DNA of 64,000 bases from Longispora sp047121295. Its GTDB lineage: Bacteria > Actinomycetota > Actinomycetes > Mycobacteriales > Micromonosporaceae. Below, in pieces: positions 51,664 to 60,999 of this stretch. The position numbers were made by a program, and so were the translations under genes. The stretch spans positions 6,944,001 through 7,008,000 of the forward strand of contig NZ_CP139447.1 of NCBI RefSeq assembly GCF_047121295.1, written 5' to 3'. The notes under the pieces are model-generated. The model searched no databases. It had not been told where the DNA came from and saw only the letters and a list, made by a program, of their open reading frames with translations. The number at the start of each line of letters is the position of its first letter. The stretch's first letter is position 1.

Positions 51664-52788
51664 CTACCGGTTGATCAGCTCCAGATGGTGCCCCAGGAAC
51701 TCGTCCACCCGGTCGGACGCGACGGCGGCGAAGAACTCCTTCGCGACCGGTTCCAGCTCCTCACCCTGGTAGCCGGCGCCGGTACCGATGTTGTGGCCGG
51801 GCAGCCTGACCAGGGCCATCCGGTCCTGGCCGATGCCGTGCAGGGCGACGGCGAAGTCGACGATGGAGGCGCCCCGGCCGTCGAAGGTGAGCGCGTCGCC
51901 GGCCGCGCCGACCACCGCGCCGAGCCTGCCGGGGCTCGTCAGCACCGACACGCTGGTCGCCTTGCTGACCAGGGCCCGGATGAACTGCTGCTGGTGGCGC
52001 TGCCGGGTGTAGTCGCCGCCCTCGGTGTAGCGCTGCCGGACGTAGTCCAGCGCCTCGGAGGCGGACAGGTGCCGGGGACCCGGCTCGTACACCCGGTGCG
52101 GCGGGTCGCCCGGCAGCTTCCACCGGGGCTCGCCGTCCGGGGTGAGGTGGATGGACTCGACGCGCTGGTCGATGTACATGTCCACGCCGCCCAGCTCGGC
52201 CACCACCTGCTGGAACCCGGCGAAGTTGATCACCAGGCCGGCGTCGAAGCTCGTGATCCCCGTGTACCCGGACACCGTCCTGGCCAGCAGCCCGAACCCG
52301 CTGGCCACGTCCGACGGGGCACCGTCCCGCCGGGCGCCGTAGGTCATGGCGTGCGTCAGCTTGTCGTACCGGCTGCCGGCGAACTGGGCCCGCTCCCACG
52401 CCGGGATGTCCACCAGCAGGTCGCGGGGCAGCGAGAAGAGATAGGCCCGGTCGAGTTCGCGGGGCACGTGCAGGATCATCACCGAGTCGCCGTGCGGGGC
52501 CTCCTCCGGGTTCTCCGGGCGGGGGTCGATCCCGACGAGCAGGATGTTCAGCGGGCCGGTGATCTTCGCCCGGCCGCCTCGGTCGGCGGCGAACTCGGGC
52601 TGGGGGCCGAACAGGTCCGCCGTGTGCACCGACCGCTCGACCTTGCTCGTGGCCACGCGGGTGACGACGAAGCCGCCGGCGCTGGCCAGGACGAACACGC
52701 CGCCGAGGACCACGCACGTCCACGCCCACAGCGGTCCCCGAGTTTTTCGCACACCACCTCGACGTCCCGAGAGCCCGAAAGGTTGCAC
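51664..52788 (-). CDS. LytR-CpsA-Psr (LCP) family protein
   Basis: A 374-residue bitopic enzyme. A short cytoplasmic start and one membrane helix (LWAWTCVVLGGVFVLASAGG) precede the outer LCP domain: PLNILLVGIDPRPENPEEAP, GDSVMILHVP, RAYLFSLPRDLLVDIPAW, LTHAMTYGARRDG, and DYVRQRYTEGGDYTRQRHQQ, the usual Arg/Asp phosphate-binding residues. LCP proteins attach teichoic acid or other polymers from lipid carriers to peptidoglycan. Start GTG 52788 has no obvious ribosome site; GTG 52752 has GAGGTG but very close. Between mazG and DUF885 in the mfd unit. Confidence 0.94.
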   Translation of the reverse strand: MQPFGLSGRRGGVRKTRGPLWAWTCVVLGGVFVLASAGGFVVTRVATSKVERSVHTADLFGPQPEFAADRGGRAKITGPLNILLVGIDPRPENPEEAPHGDSVMILHVPRELDRAYLFSLPRDLLVDIPAWERAQFAGSRYDKLTHAMTYGARRDGAPSDVASGFGLLARTVSGYTGITSFDAGLVINFAGFQQVVAELGGVDMYIDQRVESIHLTPDGEPRWKLPGDPPHRVYEPGPRHLSASEALDYVRQRYTEGGDYTRQRHQQQFIRALVSKATSVSVLTSPGRLGAVVGAAGDALTFDGRGASIVDFAVALHGIGQDRMALVRLPGHNIGTGAGYQGEELEPVAKEFFAAVASDRVDEFLGHHLELINR

Positions 52789-52798
52789 CCCGGGGAGG

Positions 52799-53509
52799 TC
52801 AATCCGCCGGCGGGGGGTTCCTTTCGGCGTGTTTGATCAGATTCCAGTTGGTCACGATGTCCTCGACGCTGGTCACCGTGACACCGGAGAAGACGTGCGG
52901 GTTGCGCCGGACCATCTTGTCGACGAAGTCGCCGGCCACGTCGTCGATCGTGAACCGCTCGTCCTCCGGCAGCTCCTCGCCGAGCCGGGCGTGCAGCAGC
53001 ACCTGGAGGAGCACGTCGCCCAGCTCGCCGCGCAGCGACAGCAGGTCACCGGCCTCGATGGCGTCGACGGCCTCCCGCGCCTCCTCCAGCATGTACTTCG
53101 CCAGGCTCGCGTGCGTCTGCTGCCGCTTCCACAGATCCTCGACCCGGAGCCGGTCGGTGACCGCGACCGCGTCGAGCAGCCGGGCGCCCGGCGGGTCCCA
53201 GGAGCCGTAGCACAGCTCCAGGGTGGCCCGCTCGGGCTTGAGGAGCAGCTTGCGGCCGAGTGCCCGGGCGAAGTCGCCGTCGCCGGTCGGCCCGGCGAGC
53301 CAGACGACCGTCTCGTCCAGGGCGAGCAGCGCGTCGAGGTCCGGCTCGCCGACCGTCAACTTCACCCCGGCATGCCGGAGCGCCTCCGTCTGGTCGGACT
53401 CCCGGCCCGCGAACACGGGGTGCGCGCGGACCAGGTCCCAGGCCTCGGCGGTGAGCAGGCCGGCGGGCAGCCGGGGCGACGTGACGAGCAGAACGATCCG
53501 GCGACTCAT
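52799..53509 (-). CDS. mazG: Nucleoside triphosphate pyrophosphohydrolase MazG
   Basis: A 236-residue protein with one MazG domain at the C-terminus (about residues 120-230): EDLWKRQQTHASLAKYMLEE, then AREAVDAIEAGDL and LRGELGDVLLQVLLHARLGE, giving the ExxE...ExxD magnesium site, followed by VDKMVRRNPHVFSGVTV. The N-terminal 110 residues are the actinobacterial pseudo-domain. The enzyme cleans NTP pools of oxidised or non-canonical nucleotides and can lower ppGpp. ATG 53509 lies two bases after the stop of the SurA-like gene; LCP follows 10 bases later. Same position, next to mfd, as in mycobacteria. Confidence 0.92.
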   Translation of the reverse strand: MSRRIVLLVTSPRLPAGLLTAEAWDLVRAHPVFAGRESDQTEALRHAGVKLTVGEPDLDALLALDETVVWLAGPTGDGDFARALGRKLLLKPERATLELCYGSWDPPGARLLDAVAVTDRLRVEDLWKRQQTHASLAKYMLEEAREAVDAIEAGDLLSLRGELGDVLLQVLLHARLGEELPEDERFTIDDVAGDFVDKMVRRNPHVFSGVTVTSVEDIVTNWNLIKHAERNPPPAD

Positions 53510-53511
53510 CG

Positions 53512-54219
53512 CTAGCTCAGCGGCTCGGGGTTGACCGCCGGGAGATCGGTGACGGCGGACCGGGCGGACCCGAGCGGGGCGTCGACCAGGCTGCCCTTGC
53601 CGCTCTGGAGCTGGAGCACGCCGTACGCGATCGGGCCGAACTTCGGGTTCACATCGGTGGCGTGCCGGTCCTGCGCGCCGAGCAGCAGGTTGCGGACGCC
53701 GAGCGCGGAGCCCAGGGTCTCCGGGGGCAGCGCCTTGCGCATGTCCGCGATCTGGGCCTGCGGCGGGATGGCCTGGAGCTTGACGGCCTTGGCCAGCACC
53801 TCGGTGTAGTCGGCGTCGGTCGGCTGGACGGCCGGGGCCTTCACGATCACCGCCTGGTACGCCTTGAACTCGGCGATGATCCGGGTCAGCTGGCTGTTCT
53901 CGGCGAGCCCGAACTGCTCGGCCGTGGCGGCGAGGTCCACCTGCGGCTTGGAGAGCTTGCCCTCGGCGGCCAGGTCCTTGCCCAGCTCGGCGATCACCCA
54001 GGAGCTGACGATCTGGGTGCTCAGCGCGGCCTCGCCGGCCTTACCGTCGTTGGACTTCTGCGCGGCGCCGAACTCCTTGACCATGCCGTCGACCTGCGCG
54101 GTCGTCAGCCGGGCGTTGCCGACATAGGCGGCCGTGTCCGGGCCCTGCTGGCAACCGGTCAGCCCGAGGGCCCCGACGGCGGCGATGGTGACGACGGCGA
54201 GTACCCGGCGACGGTTCAC
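53512..54219 (-). CDS. SurA N-terminal domain-like lipoprotein
   Basis: A 235-residue protein. Signal MNRRRVLAVVTIAAVGALGL ends in the lipobox LTGC. The mature helical part (AAYVGNARLTTAQVDGMVKE; TQIVSSWVIAELGKDLAAEG) resembles the SurA N-terminal chaperone fold that precedes parvulin domains, but no parvulin domain is attached. It is expected on the outer membrane face as a lipoprotein chaperone-like protein. In mycobacteria a lipoprotein gene is also found near mfd and mazG. Start ATG 54219, 38 bases after mfd; the mazG start follows by two bases, so it is part of a unit. Confidence 0.86.
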   Translation of the reverse strand: MNRRRVLAVVTIAAVGALGLTGCQQGPDTAAYVGNARLTTAQVDGMVKEFGAAQKSNDGKAGEAALSTQIVSSWVIAELGKDLAAEGKLSKPQVDLAATAEQFGLAENSQLTRIIAEFKAYQAVIVKAPAVQPTDADYTEVLAKAVKLQAIPPQAQIADMRKALPPETLGSALGVRNLLLGAQDRHATDVNPKFGPIAYGVLQLQSGKGSLVDAPLGSARSAVTDLPAVNPEPLS

Positions 54220-54257
54220 GTGCGCTCCTCCCAGAGCGGAGATTGTCTACCCGCAGA

Positions 54258-57200
54258 CTAGTCGAGCAGGCTGGACAGGAACTCCCGGCACCACCGCATC
54301 AGCGGCACGTCGCGCAGCGGCTCGCCACCGACCCGGCGGGTCGAGGGCCTGGGCAGCGAGATCGTGTCCGCCGCCTGCTTGTAGACGGCCTCGGGGTAGA
54401 GCCGCTTGAGCCGCATCTGCTTGGAGTCCGGCAGGGCCAGGGGCCCGAATCGCACGAATTTTCCCTGTACCGAGATGTCGGCGAGCCCGTACGCGCGCGC
54501 CGCGAGCCGCAGGCCGGCCACCTCGACCAGGTTCGCGACCGGCTCGGGCGGGTTGCCGTACCGGTCCCGGAGCTCGGCCGTGACCGCCTCCAGGCCGGGC
54601 AGGTCACGCACCTCGGCCAGCTTGCGGTACATCTCCAGGCGCAGCCGCTCGGCGGAGATGTAGTCGTGCGGGATGTGCGCGTCCACCGGCAGGTCGACCT
54701 TGACGTCGGCCGGCTCCTCCTCGGCGGCGTCGCCCTTGAACGACGCGACCGCCTCGCCGACCATCCGGATGTACAGGTCGAAACCGACGCCCTCGATGTG
54801 CCCGGACTGCTCGCCGCCCAGCAGGTTGCCGGCGCCCCGGATCTCCAGGTCCTTCATCGCCACGAACATGCCGGCCCCGAGCTCGGTGTGCTGCGCGATG
54901 GTGGCCAGCCGCTCGTGGGCGTGCTCGGTGAGCGGCTTCTCCGGCGGGTACAGGAAATAGGCGTAGGCCCTTTCCCTGCCCCGGCCGACGCGGCCGCGGA
55001 TCTGGTGCAGCTGGGACAGGCCCAGCAGGTCGGCGCGCTCCACGATCAGGGTGTTGGCGTTCGGGATGTCGATGCCCGACTCGATGATCGTGGTCGCGAT
55101 CAGGACGTCGAACTCCTTCTCCCAGAAGCCGACCATCACCTTCTCCAGCGCGTCCTCGCCCATCTGGCCGTGCGCCGTGACGATCCGGGCCTCGGGCACC
55201 AGCTCGCGGAGCTTCTTCGCCGTGCGGTCGATCGACTCGACCCGGTTGTGCAGGTAGAACACCTGGCCGTCGCGGAGCAGCTCGCGGCGGATCGTGGCGG
55301 CGACGGTCTTCTCCTCGTACGCCGCCACCGAGGTGAGCACCGGGTGCCGCTCCTCCGGCGGGGTGGCGATCGTGGACATCTCCCGGATGCCGGTGATCGC
55401 CATCTCCAGGGTGCGCGGGATCGGGGTGGCGGACATCGCCAGCACGTCCACGTTCGTGCGCAGGGCCTTGAGGTGTTCCTTGTGCTCGACGCCGAACCGC
55501 TGCTCCTCGTCGACGATCACGAGCCCGAGCTGCTTGAACTTCGTCGAGGCCGACAGCAGCCGGTGGGTACCGATCACGATGTCGGCGGAGCCGTTGGCCA
55601 GCGCCTCCAACGTCAGGGTCGTCTCGCGAGGCGTCTGGAACCGCGACAGCTGCCGGATCGTCACCGGGAACTGGCTCATCCGCTCGGTGAACGTGTTGAA
55701 GTGCTGCTGGGCGAGCAGCGTCGTCGGCACCAGCACCGCGACCTGCTTGCCGTCCTGCACCGCCTTGAAGGCGGCCCGGACCGCGATCTCCGTCTTGCCG
55801 TACCCGACGTCGCCGCAGATCAGCCTGTCCATCGGGACCTGCTTCTCCATGTCGCCCTTGACCTCGTCGATGGCCGAGAGCTGGTCGGGGGTCTCCGTCC
55901 ACGGGAACGCGTCCTCCAGCTCGCGCTGCCAGGGCGTGTCCGGGCCGAAGGCGTGCCCCTTGGAGTTCTGCCGGGCCGCGTACAACTGGATGAGCTGGGC
56001 CGCGATCTCCCGGACCGCCTTGCGCGCGCGGGCCTTGGACTTCTGCCAGTCCGAGCCGCCCATCTTGTGCAGCGTCGGGTTCTCCCCGCCGACGTAGCGG
56101 GACAGCTGGTCGAGCTGGTCTGTGGGCACGAACAGCCGGTCGCCGGGCTGGCCCTTCTTCGTCGCCGCGTACTCGATGACCAGGTATTCGCGCTCCGCGC
56201 CGTTGACCGTGCGCTGCACCAGCTCGACGTAGCGCCCGATGCCGTGCTGCTCGTGCACCACCAGGTCGCCGGCCCGCAGCTCCAGCGGGTCGATGGTGTT
56301 CCTGCGGCGGGACGGCATCTTGACCGCGTCCCGGTTCGTCGCGCCCCGGCCGCCCGTGACGTCGTTGCCGGTGATGATCGCGAGCTTGTGCGCCTCGTCG
56401 ACGAGGCCGTGCTCCAGGTTGCCGGTCGTGACCGTGATCCGGCCGCGCTCCGGCAGCGCGCCCAGCGACCGGGCCGACAGCGGGCCGAGGTCGGCCTCGC
56501 GGAGCAGCTCCAAGGCGCGCTCCGCCGGGCCGTGGCCGGCGAAGACGAGCACGACCCGCCAGCCGTCGGCCGCCCAGCGCCGGACGTCGCCGAGCAGGGC
56601 CGCGCCGTCGCCGTGGTAGAGCGGGGCGGGCTGGGAGGTGGACTGCAGGCCGTCATCCTCCGCCGCGATCCCGAAGGGGCTCAGCGACCACCAGCGTTGC
56701 CCCAGCTCGCGGGCGTGCTGGGCCACGTCGCCCAGGCTGCGGAAGGTCGCCGCGCCCAGGTCGATCGGTGCCTGGCCGCCGACCGCGGCCGCGGCCCAGC
56801 TCGCCTCGAGAAACTCCTCGGAGGTACGCACCAGGTCCGCCGCCCGGCCCCGGATCCGCTCCGGGTCGCACAGCACGACCGTGGTGTTCGTCGGCAGGCA
56901 GTCGAGCAGCAGCTCCAGCCGGCCCGCGCCGAGCACCGGGGCCAGGGACTCCATGCCCTCGACCGCGATGCCCTCGGCGAGCTTGGCGCACATCTCCGCC
57001 AGCCCCGGATACTGCCGCGCCAGCTCGGCCGCCCGGGCCCGGACCGGCGCGGTGAGCAGCAGCTCCCGGCACGGCGGCGCGACCAGCGCCTCGGCCTTGT
57101 CGAGCGAGCGCTGGTCGGCGACGGCGAAATACCGGATCTCCTCGACGTCGTCGCCCCAGAACTCCACCCGCAGCGGGTGCTGCTCGGTGGGCGGGAAGAT

Positions 57201-57743
57201 GTCCAGGATGCCGCCGCGCACTGCGAACTCGCCGCGCTTCTCGACCAGGTCCACCCGGTTGTACGCGATGTCGACCAGCCGGGTGACCGTGTCGTCGAGG
57301 TCGTAGCGCTGCCCGGCGCGCAGCTCGACCGGGACCAGGTCGCCGAGGCCCTCGAGCTGGGGCTGGAGCACGCTGCGGACCGGCGCGACGACCACTCGGA
57401 CGTCGTTGGACTGGGCCAGGCGGCGCAGCACGGCGAGGCGGCGGCCGACCGTGTCCGACCGGGGGGACAGCCGCTCGTGCGGCAGGGTCTCCCAGGCGGG
57501 GAAGATCTCCACGGTGCCCTCGGGGAGGAGGTCGCCGAGGGCGGCGGCCAGCTCCTCGGCCTCGCGGGTGGTGGCGGTGACGGCGAGGACGGTGCCCTCG
57601 GCAGCGCCCTGGGCGACGGCCGCCGCGGTGACGAACGGCCGCAGGGCCGGCGGGCCGGTCAGCTCCAGGTCGGTGCCGCCCTTGCGGGAGGCGGCGACGA
57701 CCGGGTCGTCGAGGGTCGCGGCGAGCAGGCCGGCGAGCTGCAT
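54258..57743 (-). CDS. mfd: Transcription-repair coupling factor Mfd
   Basis: A 1161-residue helicase-like ATPase that displaces stalled RNA polymerase and recruits UvrA. The N-terminal UvrB-like region is followed by the RNA polymerase-interaction domain near residue 490 (GDLVVHEQHGIGRYVELVQR). The RecG-like motor has Walker A ICGDVGYGKTEIAV (about residue 645), DEEQ in VIVDEEQRFGVEHKEH (about residue 745), TATPIPRTLEMA and the C-terminal motif QIRGRVGRGRERAYAYF. The C-terminal D7 UvrA-binding-inhibiting domain follows from about residue 1010. ATG 57743 is chosen; an ORF extending to 58007 overlaps the S66 gene. It opens the mfd, SurA-like, mazG, LCP, DUF885 unit. Confidence 0.97.
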   Translation of the reverse strand: MQLAGLLAATLDDPVVAASRKGGTDLELTGPPALRPFVTAAAVAQGAAEGTVLAVTATTREAEELAAALGDLLPEGTVEIFPAWETLPHERLSPRSDTVGRRLAVLRRLAQSNDVRVVVAPVRSVLQPQLEGLGDLVPVELRAGQRYDLDDTVTRLVDIAYNRVDLVEKRGEFAVRGGILDIFPPTEQHPLRVEFWGDDVEEIRYFAVADQRSLDKAEALVAPPCRELLLTAPVRARAAELARQYPGLAEMCAKLAEGIAVEGMESLAPVLGAGRLELLLDCLPTNTTVVLCDPERIRGRAADLVRTSEEFLEASWAAAAVGGQAPIDLGAATFRSLGDVAQHARELGQRWWSLSPFGIAAEDDGLQSTSQPAPLYHGDGAALLGDVRRWAADGWRVVLVFAGHGPAERALELLREADLGPLSARSLGALPERGRITVTTGNLEHGLVDEAHKLAIITGNDVTGGRGATNRDAVKMPSRRRNTIDPLELRAGDLVVHEQHGIGRYVELVQRTVNGAEREYLVIEYAATKKGQPGDRLFVPTDQLDQLSRYVGGENPTLHKMGGSDWQKSKARARKAVREIAAQLIQLYAARQNSKGHAFGPDTPWQRELEDAFPWTETPDQLSAIDEVKGDMEKQVPMDRLICGDVGYGKTEIAVRAAFKAVQDGKQVAVLVPTTLLAQQHFNTFTERMSQFPVTIRQLSRFQTPRETTLTLEALANGSADIVIGTHRLLSASTKFKQLGLVIVDEEQRFGVEHKEHLKALRTNVDVLAMSATPIPRTLEMAITGIREMSTIATPPEERHPVLTSVAAYEEKTVAATIRRELLRDGQVFYLHNRVESIDRTAKKLRELVPEARIVTAHGQMGEDALEKVMVGFWEKEFDVLIATTIIESGIDIPNANTLIVERADLLGLSQLHQIRGRVGRGRERAYAYFLYPPEKPLTEHAHERLATIAQHTELGAGMFVAMKDLEIRGAGNLLGGEQSGHIEGVGFDLYIRMVGEAVASFKGDAAEEEPADVKVDLPVDAHIPHDYISAERLRLEMYRKLAEVRDLPGLEAVTAELRDRYGNPPEPVANLVEVAGLRLAARAYGLADISVQGKFVRFGPLALPDSKQMRLKRLYPEAVYKQAADTISLPRPSTRRVGGEPLRDVPLMRWCREFLSSLLD

Positions 57744-57810
57744 TGATCTACTCCAGGCACGGCGAAGATCCCAGCTCTGCGCGAACCGGGGGGACTTCAG
57801 CCTATCTCGG

Positions 57811-58824
57811 TCAGTAGCGGACGGTGACGCGTCGGGCCGGGCCGTCGATCGTGACGTGCCCGCCGTACGGGAGGAGGAGTTGGGGGTCGGTGTGCCCGAT
57901 GTCCAGGTTGTGCACGACGGGGACGCCCGGCGCGTACTCCGCGAGGGCCCGGCGGACGGCCGCGCGCTGGTTGACCACGTACTCCGGGTACCGGCCGCGC
58001 AGGTCACCGGCCTTCGGGCGGCCGACGAGCACGGCGGAGAACTGGCCGAGGATGCCGCGCTCGCCCATGCACATCAGCATCCGGTACACGTCGGTCGCGC
58101 TCGGCCGCTCCTCCGAGGTCTCCAGGAACAGGACGTGGCCGGAGTAGTCGGCGCCGACGTGGCTGCCGACGGCCAGGGTCCAGTCCAGGATCTCCAGGCA
58201 GCCGCCCCACAGCCGGCCCTCGGTGACCCCGTCGGCGTTGTCCCAGGTCCAGCCGTCGCCGGCCAGCAGGTCCGGCTCGGTCTCCAGATGCCTCGGCTCG
58301 GCCCAGTCCCGGCCGACGTCGGTGAACCCGTCCGCCGGGGTCAGCTCGAACTCTCCCCCGTCGAACAGCGCGGCCCGCCACGACGCCGCCGTCTGCGGGT
58401 GCATCGCGCCGCCCCGGCCCAGCTCCACCATCACGCTGCCGCCGTGCAGGCCGCTGACGCCCAGGGTGAAGAGATAGTTGAGGAAGTTCGTGTTGTCGGA
58501 GTACCCGATGAAGATCTTGGGGGTGGCCCGCAGCAGCTCCGGGTCCAGATGGCGGAGCAGCTTGATCTGGTCCTCGCCGCCGATCGTCGCGACCACGCCC
58601 TTGATCGACGGGTCCGACCAGGCGGCGTGCAGGTCCCGGGCCCGGTCGGCGTGCGCGGACCGCAGCACCCGCGTCGTCGGATACTCCACCGGCACCAGCC
58701 CGAAGTCCTCCCGGAGCCGGCGCAGCCCCAGCTCGAACGGGTGCGGGAACAGCTCCGGGAGCCCGCCGGAGAGGGAGAGGATCGCGACGTGGTCGCCGGG
58801 CTGCAGCCGGTCCGGAGTGATCAT
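57811..58824 (-). CDS. S66 family peptidase (LD-carboxypeptidase-like)
   Basis: A 337-residue protein of the S66 serine peptidase family. The nucleophile is in FIGYSDNTNFLNY; the Gly-rich IGGEDQIKLLRHLD precedes it; the catalytic Glu is in GRLWGGCLEILDWT, and the His in NLDIGHTDPQLLLPYG. Family members cleave the LD bond of muropeptides or microcin C-like peptides; members with the C-terminal form seen here are often of the MccF/immunity-like type. No signal peptide, so cytoplasmic, consistent with recycling or self-protection. ATG 58824. Separated from mfd by 67 bases on the same strand. Confidence 0.9.
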   Translation of the reverse strand: MITPDRLQPGDHVAILSLSGGLPELFPHPFELGLRRLREDFGLVPVEYPTTRVLRSAHADRARDLHAAWSDPSIKGVVATIGGEDQIKLLRHLDPELLRATPKIFIGYSDNTNFLNYLFTLGVSGLHGGSVMVELGRGGAMHPQTAASWRAALFDGGEFELTPADGFTDVGRDWAEPRHLETEPDLLAGDGWTWDNADGVTEGRLWGGCLEILDWTLAVGSHVGADYSGHVLFLETSEERPSATDVYRMLMCMGERGILGQFSAVLVGRPKAGDLRGRYPEYVVNQRAAVRRALAEYAPGVPVVHNLDIGHTDPQLLLPYGGHVTIDGPARRVTVRY

Positions 58825-58952
58825 CCCCCGAGCCTGCCAGGCCGGTTTCCCGCCCGCCACAGGTTTCCGGCGATCATGAAACGGGGCCAGCTGCGTGTTA
58901 TTCCTCTTAACCGATATGTCAGCCCATAGGCTATCGGGGTGGAGGTGGCGAA

Positions 58953-60875
58953 ATGAGCGACAAAGGCCCCAAGGGGAACCAGGGTTCCGCCGGGAAGCCG
59001 GCCGGGCCGACGCCACCGGCCGATCCTGCCGATGCCCAGACAGAGCCGACGCCGGCCGACGCGGCGACCCCGGGCAGCACCGGGGCCCACGGGCCCGGCG
59101 AGGCGTCCGACTCCAGCCGGGGCAGCGCCGACGCGGCCCCGACCGACGACGCGGCGGCGCACGCCGTCCCGGGTCGGACATCCGGGCCGGGTGCGGCTTC
59201 CGCGCCGGGGCAGGCTTCCGCGCCGGGGCAGGCTTCCGGGCCTGGTGCGGCGGGAGGCGAACTGCCGCCTGTCGCCACCGACTGCTGGCCGACCGGGGAA
59301 GCCGTCGACGCGATGGCGGCCGCCGACCCCGGCGAGGGGCAGGAGTCCGGCGGGACGATGGCCGCCGCCGCCGGCTTCCCCGCCGAGTCCGGCCCGCAGG
59401 AAGCCGTGACCGGCACCGATCCGCACGCCGCGAGCGGGTCGCACTTCGCGGGCGGCGACCCCGCCCAGGAGGGGCCGACGGGGACGGCGGCCAGTTCCGG
59501 GCCCGCGACGGCCGGAGCCGCGGCCGGCACGGCCGAGGCCGGGACCACCGAGGCAGGGACCGCCTCCGGAGCCGGAGCCACGAAGTCCCGGGCCGCGACC
59601 GCTGCCGGGGTCGCGGCGGCCACCGCAGGCGCCACCGCCACCGCCACCGGCACCGCCGTCACGGCGCCTGTCACCGCGCCCGTCACGGCGCCCGCGACCA
59701 CGCCCGGTACGGCCGGCGAGGCCGACCGGGAGCCGGCCCGGTCCGCCGACGGCGGAGGCAGCCACCGCAACGGCGCCAAGCGCGGCAAGCACGCCGCCCC
59801 CCGGCACCGGATCTGGCAGGCGCTCTGGTTCATCCCCGAGCCGGTCAACGACCGCTGGTGGCGCAGCTGGTTCTTCCGCTCGCTGCTGCTGCTCACCGGG
59901 GTCCTGCTGCTCACCGGCCTGTTCATCGGCTCGTACGTCGGGGCGCTGCACAATCCGACCCCGAAGGACGTGCCGGTCGGGGTCGTGAAGGGCGACGCCA
60001 CGGCCGCGAACGTGCTGTCCCGGCTGCGGGCGAACAGCGACACCCTGAAGGCCGTGGAGTACCCGGACGCGGCGGCCGCCACCTCCGCGCTGCAGAAGCG
60101 CCGGGTCTACGCCATCCTCACCTTCACCTCGGACGCCACCGAACAGCCGAAGCCCGACCAGCCGGCGCCCGCGACCGGGGCGGCGCTGACCGTGGCCACG
60201 GCGGCGAGCGCGTCGGCCGTCCAGGTGATCACGGGGGTGCTGACGACGGCGCTGGACGCGGCTTCGGTACCCGTCACGGTCACCGACATCGCGCCGCTGG
60301 ACGCCGAGGATCCGCACGGCCTGGCCCCGTTCTACCTGGTGGTGGGGTGGATCGTCGGCGGCTACCTGGCCGCGACGGTCCTGGCCCTGTCCACCGGCAC
60401 CGTGCCGCGCAACTTCGAGCGGGCCACGCTGCGGCTGGCCGCGCTGGCCGGGTTCGCGGCGCTCGCCGGCTTCATCGGTGCCCTGATCACCACGCACATC
60501 CTGGACATCTGGCCCGACCACCTGCTCGGGCTGAGCGTCGCCGGGGCCCTGGTGGTGTTCGCGGCGGCCACGGCGGCGTCGGCGCTGTCCGGCTGGCTGG
60601 GGATGGCCGGTACCGGGGTGGCGATCCTGCTGTTCGTGATCCTCGGCAACCCCGGCTCGGGCGGCATCTACGCCCCCGAGATGTTGCCGACGTTCTTCCG
60701 GGGCCTGCACAACTGGGTGCTCCCCGGCCTCGGCACCGACCTGGCCCGCTCCGTCGTGTACTTCGCGGCCAAGGGCCCCGGCCGCGCCGTCACCGGCCTC
60801 GTCGTCTACGCGGCGGTCGGCGTCCTCGGCCTGCTCGCCGCGACGGCGGTGCTCGGCAAGAAAGGTGACCGGTAA
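58953..60875 (+). CDS. Large membrane protein with disordered N-terminus, ABC-2/DUF3533-like
   Basis: A 640-residue protein. The first 280 or so residues are Ala/Pro/Gly/Thr-rich and lack structure, with short repeats (APGQAS; TAPVTAP). A membrane helix (SLLLLTGVLLLTGLFIGSYV) is followed by an outer domain with DVPVGVVKGDATAANVLSRL, a pattern of DUF3533/YhgE-type ABC-2 permeases. Four or five C-terminal helices follow (LAALAGFAALAGFIGALITT; VVYAAVGVLGLLAATAVLG). It resembles membrane proteins of unknown function that may export or span. Start ATG 58953 has GGAGGTGG. No ATPase is encoded nearby. Confidence 0.72.
   Translation: MSDKGPKGNQGSAGKPAGPTPPADPADAQTEPTPADAATPGSTGAHGPGEASDSSRGSADAAPTDDAAAHAVPGRTSGPGAASAPGQASAPGQASGPGAAGGELPPVATDCWPTGEAVDAMAAADPGEGQESGGTMAAAAGFPAESGPQEAVTGTDPHAASGSHFAGGDPAQEGPTGTAASSGPATAGAAAGTAEAGTTEAGTASGAGATKSRAATAAGVAAATAGATATATGTAVTAPVTAPVTAPATTPGTAGEADREPARSADGGGSHRNGAKRGKHAAPRHRIWQALWFIPEPVNDRWWRSWFFRSLLLLTGVLLLTGLFIGSYVGALHNPTPKDVPVGVVKGDATAANVLSRLRANSDTLKAVEYPDAAAATSALQKRRVYAILTFTSDATEQPKPDQPAPATGAALTVATAASASAVQVITGVLTTALDAASVPVTVTDIAPLDAEDPHGLAPFYLVVGWIVGGYLAATVLALSTGTVPRNFERATLRLAALAGFAALAGFIGALITTHILDIWPDHLLGLSVAGALVVFAAATAASALSGWLGMAGTGVAILLFVILGNPGSGGIYAPEMLPTFFRGLHNWVLPGLGTDLARSVVYFAAKGPGRAVTGLVVYAAVGVLGLLAATAVLGKKGDR
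59195..59248 (+). repeat. 18-bp tandem repeat in the disordered N-terminus
   Basis: GGCTTCCGCGCCGGGGCA twice in perfect tandem (59195-59212, 59213-59230), then a degenerate third unit. It encodes ASAPGQ repeats. In-frame length variation is likely between strains. Confidence 0.7.
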
Positions 60876-60999
60876 GTAAGAGACGCACGACACGGAGATC
60901 GGGGCCCGCACCTCCCGATAGGGTGAGGTCAATCCCGGACAGTGCGGTCAGGGCCCCACCCCACTCGTTGCGCCGCTGCGCCGAGCGAAGGAGCCATCC

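Noticed and set aside
54243..57746. 1167-codon plus-strand frame over mfd
   Set aside because: Opposite-strand shadow; the minus strand carries all Mfd motifs.
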